Shown here one piece after another: positions 44,901 to 56,759 of a stretch of 64,000 bases of DNA (positions within the stretch are counted from its first letter, which is position 1; every line of letters begins with the position of its first letter). The position numbers and the translations under genes were made by a program. Origin of the DNA: Blepharisma stoltei (Eukaryota; Ciliophora; Heterotrichea; Heterotrichida; Blepharismidae); contig CAJZBQ010000053.1 of NCBI GenBank assembly GCA_914767885.1, positions 1,054,001 to 1,118,000 on the forward strand. The letters run 5' to 3'. The notes below the pieces were generated by a model. The model saw nothing but the letters and a program-made list of their open reading frames with translations, was not told the DNA's origin and searched no databases.

Positions 44901-45977
44901 TTTGTAAAGTTTTTCTTTTAATTCGTCTGATAGAGAGCCTTTTATTGATGAAAAAGTTTGAATATTTTTGGAAAATTTTATTTTATTGAAAAATGATATT
45001 TTCAGAGAATTTGTATCAGATAAAAACGATATTTCTAATAAAATTTTTCCTGATAGTAGTTTATCTAAATTTATTGAGCAATTTTTTCAGAATATTTTAT
45101 AGGTAGTAATTTTTTCATCATACATTAAAATGGCGTGGTGCAACCTCTTACTCCCAGGGGAGTAAATAATAATGTAGCCAGGGTGAATAGGACCTTTTGG
45201 AAAGGAGTACAACATTTGGAAATGAGCATCTGGACAGGTTTTTATTGTTTGGTGGAGCGCAATGTCATATCTAGCCAACCATATGCTTACACCCAGCCAA
45301 GGTTTTAGTCTGTGCGGAGATGGAGCTCAAAGTTGAAAATGGACATAATGAGGTTCCCTTTCGTCAATCAGGAGCATTTCCCAGCGCGATATTGGACATT
45401 GCGTCTTGAGCTTTGAGTTTCTATCTTGGTCCACAGAGGACCAGATAATTCGATTTTCTAATTTTCAGCAGGCTGAACTCGTCAATAACGGCATGGCAAC
45501 CCATTGCCCCTGACTCACGGATAGCGAGTTCAAGCCTTCATCCGTTGGGAGCAGCATAGTGATAGTTGTAGGCAAGCAGTTGAGCGTTACAGAGTTTATA
45601 TGGGCTTTGTAGGCCTACAGGGAGCTTCTCTTATAATCTTAGTTTAAATTAGTCATTTTTGTTTGATCTTTTAAGCTGAAACGCTTTGATAAGAGCTTAG
45701 ATTGAGGTTCTAAAATAAAAAATGCATTCTTCTTATCCTGAGTTTGATTTTCACGAGAATTATTATCAGAATGCAAGCCTCCTTCACAAGAGCTATAAAT
45801 ATTTTTATTTCTATCAAAAGTTTGATCAAGCGAACTAATTTCTGTCAGCAATTGTTGCCAAAACTCAATTTGGCGATCAATTCCCAACAAATTCAAATTC
45901 AAGCAATCAATTTCTTCAATTCCCCAATAATATCTTCCTATTGCATAATTAAAAATAATTCCCTTATTCGATCCCAT
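41918..45977 (-). CDS. Large WD40-repeat protein with pentapeptide-repeat stretch
   Basis: About 1,060 residues if all pieces are joined (45977-45642, 45611-43895, 43830-43289, 42517-41918). After an N-terminal region of unknown type (YDIALHQTIKTCPDAHF) comes a pentapeptide-like segment (GADL-like DADLSCGN, NFKGSDLTNVNF, SNLKNCKL). About ten or more WD blades follow, many with SPCG turns: VTSICYSPCGQYLASASAD, IKCVAYSPNGDILASAGAD, ISALAFSPCGKYFVSGSWDQ. UGA encodes Trp in several blades. It ends at TAG 41918. WD proteins of this kind are scaffolds; no specific role can be named. The join near 45612-45641 (30 bp) is weak, so the ATG at 45557 is an alternative start. Confidence 0.75.
42518..43288. 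mobile_element. Family B MITE, long form, inside WD40 gene, flanked by TGA
   Basis: The element proper is 42518-43285, with TGA at 42515-42517 and 43286-43288. The three-unit interior resembles 11114-11902. Removing it with one TGA gives ..SKIQFSSENSTEAII.. in frame on the minus strand. Removing between the nearest TA pair (42498-43325) is also in frame but deletes 19 more codons. Confidence 0.82.
43831..43894. other. IES, 64 bp, in WD40 gene
   Basis: TA at 43829-43830 and 43893-43894. Removal reads SKLKTHLFKAYWQSNQKR. Confidence 0.68.
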
Positions 45978-46075
45978 TTTTATTGTTAGTTGCTTAACAA
46001 TAAATAATTCAGCGACACCTTCCACTTGATTATTAAAAAGAACATATCTTTAAATCCATATTACTGGAGAAATAA

Positions 46076-48033
<1,958 letters not shown>

Positions 48034-48070
48034 CCATATTTAGCTAATTATATTAGGCTAATTTTGCTTA

Positions 48071-48339
48071 CTCCTCCTCCTCCTCCTCCTCCTCTGTGAG
48101 CGAATAAAATAACTTTATTCGGTCACCTGAGTCGGGTTAATTTTTTTTATATATAAATTTTATAGTCATTTTTTTTTCAAAATTTATTGTAAAATTAACC
48201 AGAATTAGCTAGAGATTTCATTATACTAATTATCACTTATATATCAAAATTGTTTTTTTCATAAAAACTTTTGTTCTTTCACGGAGGGTGAGTTTTTGAT
48301 CAAAAAATAGGGATTTTTCCAATGGTTTTGTTCGGGAAG
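48071..48339. mobile_element. Family A MITE, degenerate, ~269 bp
   Basis: TTA at 48068-48070 and 48340-48342. The left end has expanded into (CTC)n and keeps a mutated hairpin; the right end keeps the doubled TIR. Directly abuts the next copy. Confidence 0.8.
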
Positions 48340-48343
48340 TTAA

Positions 48344-48729
48344 CTCCCCCCCCCCCTCCGTGAGCGAACAAAACCATTAGAAAAATCGCCATTTTTTGAC
48401 CAAAAACCCACCCTCCGTGAGTGAACAAAAAATTTTTTTTAATAGAAAAAATTTTAATGGAAAAAAATTTTGATATATAAGTGATAATTAGTATAATGAA
48501 ATCTAGAGCTAATTCTGTTTAATTTTAAACAAATTGCGTTTTTAAAACATAAATTTTGCAAATTAAATTAATATTTGCTTCCCAATTTTTGCAAATTAGG
48601 GATTTTTTTAAATTTCGAAAAAAATATTTTTTATAAAATTTATATATAAATTTTTTTTAAAAAAAAAAATTAACCCCCCTCCGTGAGCGAACAAAATTTT
48701 TTTGTTCGCTCACGGAGGGGGGGGGGGAG
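48344..48729. mobile_element. Family A MITE, full, 386 bp
   Basis: TAA at 48341-48343 and 48730-48732. Doubled TIR left, perfect hairpin right. This is the clearest reference copy. It ends 54 bp before the aspartic protease b start codon. Confidence 0.92.
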
Positions 48730-48783
48730 TAAGGATAATAAAAATTTAAGAAATTTCAAAATAAAATTATTTCACCTTATAAA

Positions 48784-50206
48784 ATGAAAGGATATTTAAT
48801 TCTCCTTTATATTCAAATTGCTTTTGGAGCATTTACGATACCTCTCTACCCGATCCATAAAACTCCAGAAGAAAAAGCTTCATTTTATAAGTCCCTCAAA
48901 ACCTTCAAAGCTGGAGCAGGCCCTACCAATGTTCCATTAACCTATAATTATGAGTATTACGGCTTAGTCCAAATTGGTACTCCTCCTCAGAACTTTCAGG
49001 TGGTTTTTGATACAGGCTCTTCCAATTTATGGGTTCCTAGCAGCAGCTGCTATTCAGTTTCCTGCTCCCTTCACCATACATATAACCATTCCAAATCATC
49101 AACTTACATCCCAAATGGCAAAAAAATTGGAATTGGCTACGAAGCCGGCTCTGTGACTGGATTTTTATCTAAAGATACAGTCACTTGGGGAGGAATTCAG
49201 ATCCCGGGCATTACTTTTGCAGAAATGACGAGTTTTCCAGGGACTTATTGGAGCTCAAAAGCATTTGATGGGATTATGGGGATGGCTTGGGTGGCTGAGT
49301 CTGAAGACAAAATTACCCCTGTTTATCAGTCTATACTTAATTTGCTGAATATTTAAATATTCAATATCTTATATAAACAAGTATATTTTAGCCACATAAG
49401 TATATGTATAGCTTAGGGCTTATCAATGCAGACAGTTTTGCTATGTATTTAGTCCCAGGAAATGGAATTGGAAGTGCTTTAACGTTAGGAGGCTACAATA
49501 CAAGCTGCAGCAAAAATGACTGAAATTGGATTCCATTACTTAATGAAGGGTTCTGGGAAATAAAAATTGACTCAATTACTGTGAATGGGAAAGCTATACA
49601 AGTGACTGGGATGAAAGCTGTCATTGACTCAGGGACGCCTCATCTTGTAGGGGATAGCACAATTGTTAACCAAATTAATGCAATAATTCCAACTGTGGCG
49701 TCTGATTGCTCTAATATTGGGAGTCTTCCAAATGTTGTAATTACTTTGAATGGTGTGAATTATACTTTAACAGGACAAGATTATGTGGTGCAGTTGAATT
49801 CAGAAGGATTGACGTCATGTGAAACTGGCTGGACTCCTGAAAATTTCCCATCTTCTCTTAGAAATGTTTTGATTTTGGGCGACTTATTTATGCATGTCTA
49901 TTATAGAAATTGCCCGAGGATGGCGCTATATTGCGCCATCCTCGGGCAATTGGAGACACGGCTCCACACGGGAATTGTGTTCCACGTGTGGAGCCATTTT
50001 TCCACGTGGGAAAATGTGGATTCCACACGTGGAAAAATGTGGATTCCACACGTGGAAAAATGGCTCCACACGTGGAATACGGTTCCCGTGTGGAGCCAAT
50101 TTTCGCTTGCCCTAGGATGGCGCCATATAGCGCCATCCTAGGGCAAATCCTATATACACAGTTTGATTATGGAGGTTCACGAATTGGGTTTGCGACTGCA
50201 ATCTAA
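48784..50206 (+). CDS. Pepsin-like aspartic protease (A1), copy b
   Basis: Blocks 48784-49333, 49405-49905 and 50157-50206 join to 366 residues. Signal peptide [16 protein letters not shown]. Catalytic motifs are [17 protein letters not shown] and [12 protein letters not shown]. The final [19 protein letters not shown] needs the second IES removed. Very similar to copy a along its whole length; a tandem duplicate. UGA is used once (KNDWNWI). The last coding block is only 50 nt. Confidence 0.93.
49334..49404. other. IES, 71 bp, in aspartic protease b
   Basis: TA at 49332-49333 and 49403-49404. Removal reads [15 protein letters not shown], matching copy a. Confidence 0.9.
49906..50156. other. 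IES, 251 bp, in aspartic protease b, almost entirely palindromic
   Basis: TA at 49904-49905 and 50155-50156. Each end is a hairpin (gcccgaggatggcgc / gcgccatcctcgggc on the left, gccctaggatggcgc / gcgccatcctagggc on the right). The middle repeats TTCCACACGTGGAA-type units. Removal reads [15 protein letters not shown]. Confidence 0.93.
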
Positions 50207-50318
50207 AAATAAAAATATAATTTTTATATCAGTGTTGTGGTAAAATAATAATAAATGAATTATATCAAATTAACAATAAGGAACACAAACAGTGTCTTGC
50301 AATAATATTTTATTTTAA

Positions 50319-53300
50319 TTATGATGCTTGAAAAAGTTTTTTATAATGCCCATCTTCAATATTCATCAACAAATTATGACTCCCCATTTCTATAATAGTC
50401 CCCATCTCTAATAAAATTATTAGATCATAATTTTGTATAGTTTTCAATTTGTGTGCAATTGCTACAATAGTGAATTTTTCTTTTTGTAAATTTTCTTGAA
50501 GGTTTGATTCAGTGACACTATCAAGTGCGCTTGTTGCTTCGTCTAAAATTAAAATTTTTGGTTTTCTTAATAATGCTCTTGCGATAGCAATTCTTTGTTT
50601 TTCACCTCCGCTAAGTTTATTTCCTCTTAAACCTACATCTGAGTCAATGCTATATTTATTTACTATATTAATAGCTTGCGATTTAAAAATAGCCTCATTT
50701 ATTTCATTTAAAGTTGCGTTTTCTTTTGCAATTTTCATGTTGTATAGGATTGATCCTTTGAATAAAATAGGTTCTTGGCCGACCCAACAGATGCAGTCTC
50801 TTAGATATGCTATATTATAATCTTTTATTGGCCTATCATCAATTTCAATACTCCCAGAAACAGGATCATAAAATCTCATAATCAGCTGAGCTATCGTTGA
50901 TTTTCCAGACCCAGTCGTCCCAGTAATTCCTACTCTTTTCCCTACTTTTATTTCAAAATTAACATTATTCAAGACCACATTATTCCTATTTTCATATTTA
51001 AAGCATACATTTCTGAATATAATATTCCCAAAAATCGGTAAAAAAATCCCTGCCTCCGACTCAGCATTAATTTCTGGCTTATAATCAATAATTCTGAACA
51101 TATGTTTCGCACTTTCAATGCCTCCACTAATATCAGGTGCTAATGCGCCTACTATCATTAATCCCCATGAAGAAAACATATCTCATTTCCATTAATAAAA
51201 GCATCTTTCTGTATAAATGTCATTAGTAAACTATTTATTGTAATAAATATAATACAAAAAAACACAGTAAACATATCTTTAATTTCTAATTTTCCTTCCT
51301 TTATTCTATATGTCCCAAACCAGCCTACAATTCCTCATAAAAAATACATAGCCATATACCTAACACTAAACATGACTCCATTACAATATGACGATTTCAG
51401 CACTCTTTTGTTTTCAGCCTCAGTAGCTGATATATATTCTCTATAAAAATATTCTTGTCTATTGAAGGAGTGGACTGTTTTTATATTTGTCAGAGCATCA
51501 GAAGCGATTTCTGTAGTATTTTTTAAATCACTGTGACTTATACCTTTTAGCTGCATAAATTCACCTTTGCCGCCTGTTATCATGACAATAGGAAGTAAGA
51601 CAAGAACGAGGATAGATAAAGGTATATCATGCATACTGGCTATAATAATTCCTCCAAGTATAGCGGTTAATACTAAAGATTGGAGCCCTAATATGGGACC
51701 ACCAATACTAGAAATTTTTTCACAGTCTGATGCAAGCCTATATGATAATGTTGAAGGGTTGCTTGATGGCTTATCAAAATATTTTTGATCGTAATTGAGA
51801 AGTGATTTAAGTCCTTGGTAGCGTAAATCATAAGTATAAAGTGCAGTGACTCTGGAAAGAGCAGCACATAGGATTGTTAATGAAAAAATAATGATGGAGG
51901 CTTCTATAAATAAATAGTACATATTAGTTTTTGTGGAATCTGTCATATCAGAACCTGTTTTTTCAATCAAAATAAAGACATTATCGGAAAATATATACCC
52001 AAAAATAGGAAATAAAATTCCTGTAATTATTGCACATAAAGATGCTAATATAAGTCAATATCAGTATTTCTTAGCGAACCATAAAATTCTTGCAAATGTT
52101 TTTGACGTTTTTTCTTGCTGTATTATACCTTCTTCAAGTTTTAATTCTAAATTTTTATTTTCTTTGATTTTTAAACTTTTATATGAGCTTTCTTTTTCAA
52201 TATTTTTCTGGACAGCTTGAAGCCTGGCATAGATTCCATTTTCCTCTATCAAAGATTCGTGGCTCCCTGATTCCACAATTTTCCCATGGTTCAATACAAT
52301 GATTTTTTCAGCGTTTTTGATGGTGCTCAGCCTTTGTGCCACTATAATTGTTGTCCTTCCTTTCATAATCTTATCAAAAGTTTTTTGAATTTTCTTTTCA
52401 GTATTTACATCTAAAGCGCTTGTGGCCTCATCTAATAACAAAATTTTTGGTTTTTTAATCATGGCCCTTGCTATTGCAATTCTTTGTTTTTGGCCTCCAG
52501 ATATTTGGGATCCTTTGATCCCTACATAAGTTTCATATGCGTTTTCAAGATTTTCTATAAAATGGTTAGCTTCAGCTTCAGCAGCAGCATCATAAATTTC
52601 TGAGTCTGACGATGATAATTTGCCAATTCTTATATTTTCCTTTATAGTTGTATTGAATAAAATAGGCTCTTGGCTTACCAATCCAATGCTTTCTCTTAGG
52701 CTCGATAAATCGAATTCCTTTATGTTTATCCCATCAATTAATACAAACCCAATTTTACAATAATAAAAACCTTCAATTAGCTGGATTATAGTGCTTTTCC
52801 CAGACCCAGTTTCCCCAACAATTGCTAAAGACTCGCCTGTTTGTACCTTAAATGATACCCCTTCTAGTACTTTATTAGAAGAATAGCTGAAATGGACATT
52901 TTTAAACTCAATTTCTCCTTTTAAATCGTCAGTCCTTCTATAACCATCATATTTTTTTGTTTTCACTATTATTTTCATCACTCTTCCAGCAGCGATTTTT
53001 CCATTTTGAATAAATTGCAATAGCGGCACTGCAGTTCCCAAATAAAAAGCTGACATTGAAGTCGCAAAAAAAATCATGACCACATGTTTAGCCTGACATT
53101 TTTCTCCATCAGATCAATTATCTACCTCATTTTCAAAAAATAAAGACCCAAAATAAAAAATCGTCCCTGAAAAAGTAAATAAAATTAAAAAAAAAATTGA
53201 CCAGCCAAGACCATGGAGAGTCCCCATAACTGTCGTAAAATTTTTTAAAGGCTCCAGTTCTTTTTGGTATGATTTAGCAAGAAAATCTTGAGAGTTACAG

Positions 53301-54109
53301 GAGGAGACAGTTTTTACCCCTTCAAGGCTTTCTTCAGCTATTCCTCCTGCTGTTTTATATTTTTCTTGGGCTATTACTGTGCTTTGGTATGATGCTTTGT
53401 CAATGCTGTAGGCTGTTATGATCTGGATAGGGAGCATGATGAGGGCGATTAATGTTAATTGTAGATTGATAAAAAATGCGACCATTCAGGTAGCGATAAA
53501 AAGGACAATTGAAGAAAGCAAAAGCATGACTTTCTCACCTGAAGCCTGCTCTATTGTGTTACAGTCTAGGTCAATAGAGCTGCCAAATTCAGCTGGGTTG
53601 TGCTTGTCGAATCATTTTATTGGCTTATTTATTATATAGAGATTTAGCTAAATTAAGATAGAATTTTTTACTTAAAAAGATTAGGGAATGTTTAAATAGA
53701 GGAGTATAGCTTTGAAATACACATTTTTCCATTTTAATCCTGTATTATTTCCAAGCCTTATAAATGAAACAACTGCAACTCAGCCAGCAATTACTGTGAT
53801 TGGTCCTAGAATAAATTGAACAACTGCAATTGATGTTCCTTCCTCATATAGCTCATCAAAATTGTCTCTATTTTTGTACATTGCATCTATAAGGTCTCCA
53901 ATTTTTATAACCAAAAATAAAGGCAGGACAGAAAATATAACTGTAAATATTAGCCCTAGTCATAAAAGAATATAATCTGATCATAGTGAAAATCTATAGA
54001 GATCTATAAAAGACATTTCTAGGATGGCTGTATTTTTCTCTTTGATTTTTAAAGGAACTTTGTCGTCCTCTCCATCATTTTCTTCATTGAAAAGTAACTC
54101 TTTTTTCAT
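50319..54109 (-). CDS. Full-length ABCB-type (MDR-like) ABC transporter
   Basis: Blocks 54109-53707, 53631-51276 and 51180-50319 join to 1,206 residues in TMD1-NBD1-TMD2-NBD2 order. NBD1 has Walker A VGETGSGKSTIIQL, signature SGGQKQRIAIARAM, Walker B ILLLDEATSALD. NBD2 has Walker A GTTGSGKSTIAQL, signature LSGGEKQRIAIARAL, Walker B ILILDEATSALD. Both catalytic Glu are present, so both sites look active. TMD elbows include FKAINKPIKWFDKHNPAEF, as in P-glycoprotein. Length is normal for ABCB exporters. UGA is used at many Trp sites. Substrate unknown. Confidence 0.94.
51181..51275. other. IES, 95 bp, in ABC transporter TMD2
   Basis: Direct repeat GATATGTTT on the minus strand. TA at 51179-51180 and 51274-51275. 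Removal reads KLEIKDMFSSWGLMIVG. Confidence 0.88.
53632..53706. other. IES, 75 bp, in ABC transporter TMD1
   Basis: TA at 53630-53631 and 53705-53706. Removal reads VYFKAINKPIKWFDKHN. Confidence 0.88.
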
Positions 54110-54388
54110 TTATAAATATCTTATAAGCTAATAGAAAATATGCATATAAATAAAGATTAAACAAATATTGAACTATTAATTAGATTACTAGTAATGTATA
54201 AATTTTAACAGCTATATTGCAAATTAATTCTTTCTTTCTTTAACGGACATTATAACGGAATTAATCCTCCATTTTTAATTTGATAATATTGATAATTGCC
54301 TTACTAACCCTGATAAACAATATAGCTTCTCGATCATGCAGCCTTGAGCACATATTTAAATATATACAACAAGGTTTTGCCAACCCAC
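54110..54388. other. Intergenic, nothing recognised
   Basis: Upstream region of the ABC transporter. Confidence 0.5.
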
Positions 54389-54400
54389 AAATGGTTAGCT

Positions 54401-54628
54401 TTCTTTTTTTCCGTATCTCACGAGTTTTCTTGCTTCAAAGCAGATTTTTTCGAAAATGTCGTTGACGAATGAGTTCATGATGCTCATTGATCTCTTGGAG
54501 ATTCCAATATTTGGGTGGATTTGTTTTAAGACTCTGTATATGTGGAGTGCGAAGGTCTCTGATCTTCTTTCCTTTCTTCTTGTCTATACTTTGGAGGCTG
54601 ATTCTGCTTTCTTACTATCTTTAATCAT
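54401..54628 (-). pseudogene. Truncated histone H2B copy between 12-bp direct repeats
   Basis: The minus strand encodes H2B from ATG 54628: [19 protein letters not shown], then [20 protein letters not shown]. It ends at RYGKKES, before the last helix (EIQTAVRL...). An in-frame TAG lies after codon 14. The fragment lies between AAATGGTTAGCT at 54389-54400 and 54640-54651, as if retroposed. The stop TAA is made by the repeat itself. Confidence 0.8.
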
Positions 54629-54651
54629 TTTATGATCAAAAATGGTTAGCT

Positions 54652-55219
54652 AGTAAACAATTTCAATAGCGTGCTTACCCTAGCCTTAGTATGGTTTCAG
54701 AGTGGATTTTAATCCTAAGGATCCAGGCAACTGTCCATTAAAGGCCAGTAGTCATGCCATGGGCTTAAAGCTTCCCTTTATACAAAAATTACATTTTTAT
54801 AGGAAAGTGGCTTACTCATGATTCTTGGAATCACAACATCGACCCAAGCATATCATGGTGATCAAAAAAGGTTGGCACTCAGCACGTGCAAAGATGGTGA
54901 AAGCTCGAGGAAGGCAACCTTGTATTGGATTCTAAGTGTTTAAAGTTTTAAGGATAATAACCTTTAACTTAGTCTGAATTATATACAGAAATGCTACAAT
55001 AGACTAGGACCAGTTTCAGCAATTTCATTTAATCAATCAATTTAATTATTTATGAGAAATGCCAATTTCAACATTTATTCAATTTAATATTTTGAGCTTG
55101 AGCAATATTAAGTTGCGAAATGAATTCTAATTATCAAAATATTTCGTAAAAAGAATTTCTGTAGTGCCGAGAAATTTCTTCGAAAAAATCATCACTAACA
55201 GACGTTTTACAGCAAGTAA
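54652..55219. other. Intergenic, nothing recognised
   Basis: Between 54655 and 54950 base composition is less AT-rich than usual, which hints at an old repeat, but there is no second copy in the window. Confidence 0.4.
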
Positions 55220-55442
55220 ATGTGCTTTGGATCAACAGCTTTAATTGCATATTTTATAGGAGGATGTAGCAGAGAAGTACAAATCTTAAAAAAAAATGGA
55301 TGACTAAGCCAAACCCCTTACTGTGCAAAGGAAATGCACACTTTTATTTTCAACAATCGGAATTTCTTACTATATTGGAATATAGAGAAATTAAAGAGAT
55401 AGGCTGCCAATTACTAATACCAGAAAATCTTTTGGATTTATA
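55220..55442 (+). pseudogene. Kelch-like gene fragment, frame-shifted
   Basis: From ATG 55220: MCFGSTALIAYFIGGCSREV, with a Kelch-like YxxGG turn, then KKNGWLSQTPYCAKEMHTF with one UGA. A TAG follows at 55400, while the next frame continues EIKEIGCQLLIPENLLDL. Related in style to the Kelch-like locus at 31 kb. It looks decayed. Confidence 0.45.
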
Positions 55443-55867
55443 ATCTTTTATTTTATTAAGGCCAACAAATTAACATTAAATTGAAGCAAATATCCTATTT
55501 ACTTATAAACCTGATTATCAAATTTGCTATGTGATGAAAATTTATGCAATTGAGGATAAAGAAAATTTCTGAACCTAAAGAATTACGGATTCTGGGAACC
55601 AGAGTAAAAAACAAAAAAATTAGATCTGTTTTTTCCTTAAAATGTAAGGAAATGTGCACTTTTAGGATCAACTATAGTGATTGCTTATTTCCTAGAAGTG
55701 TTTAGTAAAGAAATCATTTTATGCTAGCAATATTATTTTAACACCAGAAGATCAGAAGTATCAATAGAATAATTATTGATTATTTAATTTAGTACCAAAT
55801 AATTTCATTTTTATTATTTTTATTCTGATATAAGAAAATGCCTTACATAAATTTAATAATAAAAAAT

Positions 55868-56491
55868 ATGGGATTAATAGAGTGAATTGACACATCTCTT
55901 ACATCGTATGGGTTTTTGCCAATAAATCAGCAATCTCAAGATAAAATAAGTTCTGAAAGCAATGATAAGAGACTTCAAGAGATTTCAGACAAGATCAGAA
56001 GTGCTATGACTCCTGTAATACATAAAACAATAGATGGGCTTAATTATTTAAAAGAGAATGGGCCCAATACTATTGCTAAAGCAGCTGTAAAACTTGATCC
56101 TGTTTATGAAAGCGTTAAGAAAAACTCTAAAGAAATATTATCGAATGAAAAATATCAGCAAGCAATTGAAGTATACAATGATATAAAAGAGAGAAGAAGA
56201 AAGTATATTGAGGGAACTCCTTATGAAACTAGAAAAAACATTGTCTTATCCTTCTTGGAATAAAGCTTTTTTTACAAAAAAAACTTGTAATACTTTGTGA
56301 TAAGATTTTTAAAAAATAAATGGATATTGTTTTTAGCTGAAAAGTTAGGCTTTTCAGCAGCAACTTTTCTGTTTTCTCCTGTGCTGATGAACAGTTTAAA
56401 AAAATCCTTATTTGTTGCTGCAGTCGGAAACTTAGCTTTTACTCCAGAAGAATTTGAAAGTTTAAAGAAAACTATTAAAGTTATTAATTAG
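55868..56491 (+). CDS. Small protein with C-terminal hydrophobic segment, unknown
   Basis: Blocks 55868-56248 and 56303-56491 join to 189 residues. The N-terminus (MGLIEWIDTSLTSYGFLP, UGA Trp) leads into a long amphipathic helical middle (VYESVKKNSKEILSNEKYQQ). The C-terminal third is hydrophobic (FLAEKLGFSAATFLFSPVL). The pattern of amphipathic helices recalls lipid-droplet or senescence-type proteins, but I see no firm family match. Confidence 0.6.
56249..56302. other. IES, 54 bp, in unknown small protein
   Basis: TA at 56247-56248 and 56301-56302. Removal reads RKNIVLRFLKNKWILF. Confidence 0.65.
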
Positions 56492-56759
56492 CATTTCGCA
56501 AAATGGTGGATTCTTAATATGTCTGAATAATTTTTATTATGTATAACTTTTATTTATAAATTATAGCTAATTTGGTCTAACAAATACTATTTTGATATCT
56601 GCTTTACTGCAGATCTATATTAATATAAAGTCAATTTAAATCATTTCCTTATATTCTTAATGCTTAATAAAGCGCAGAAATTATATAACTAAAAAACTAA
56701 TTCCTTTATTTAAACTCAACTTATATAGTATCAGCTAAAAGAGAACTTTTATGTAATTA

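Noticed and set aside
49888-50136. Four overlapping open frames in the aspartic protease b IES
   Set aside because: Artefacts of palindromic GC-rich repeats; the protease frame is restored only when the whole interval is removed.
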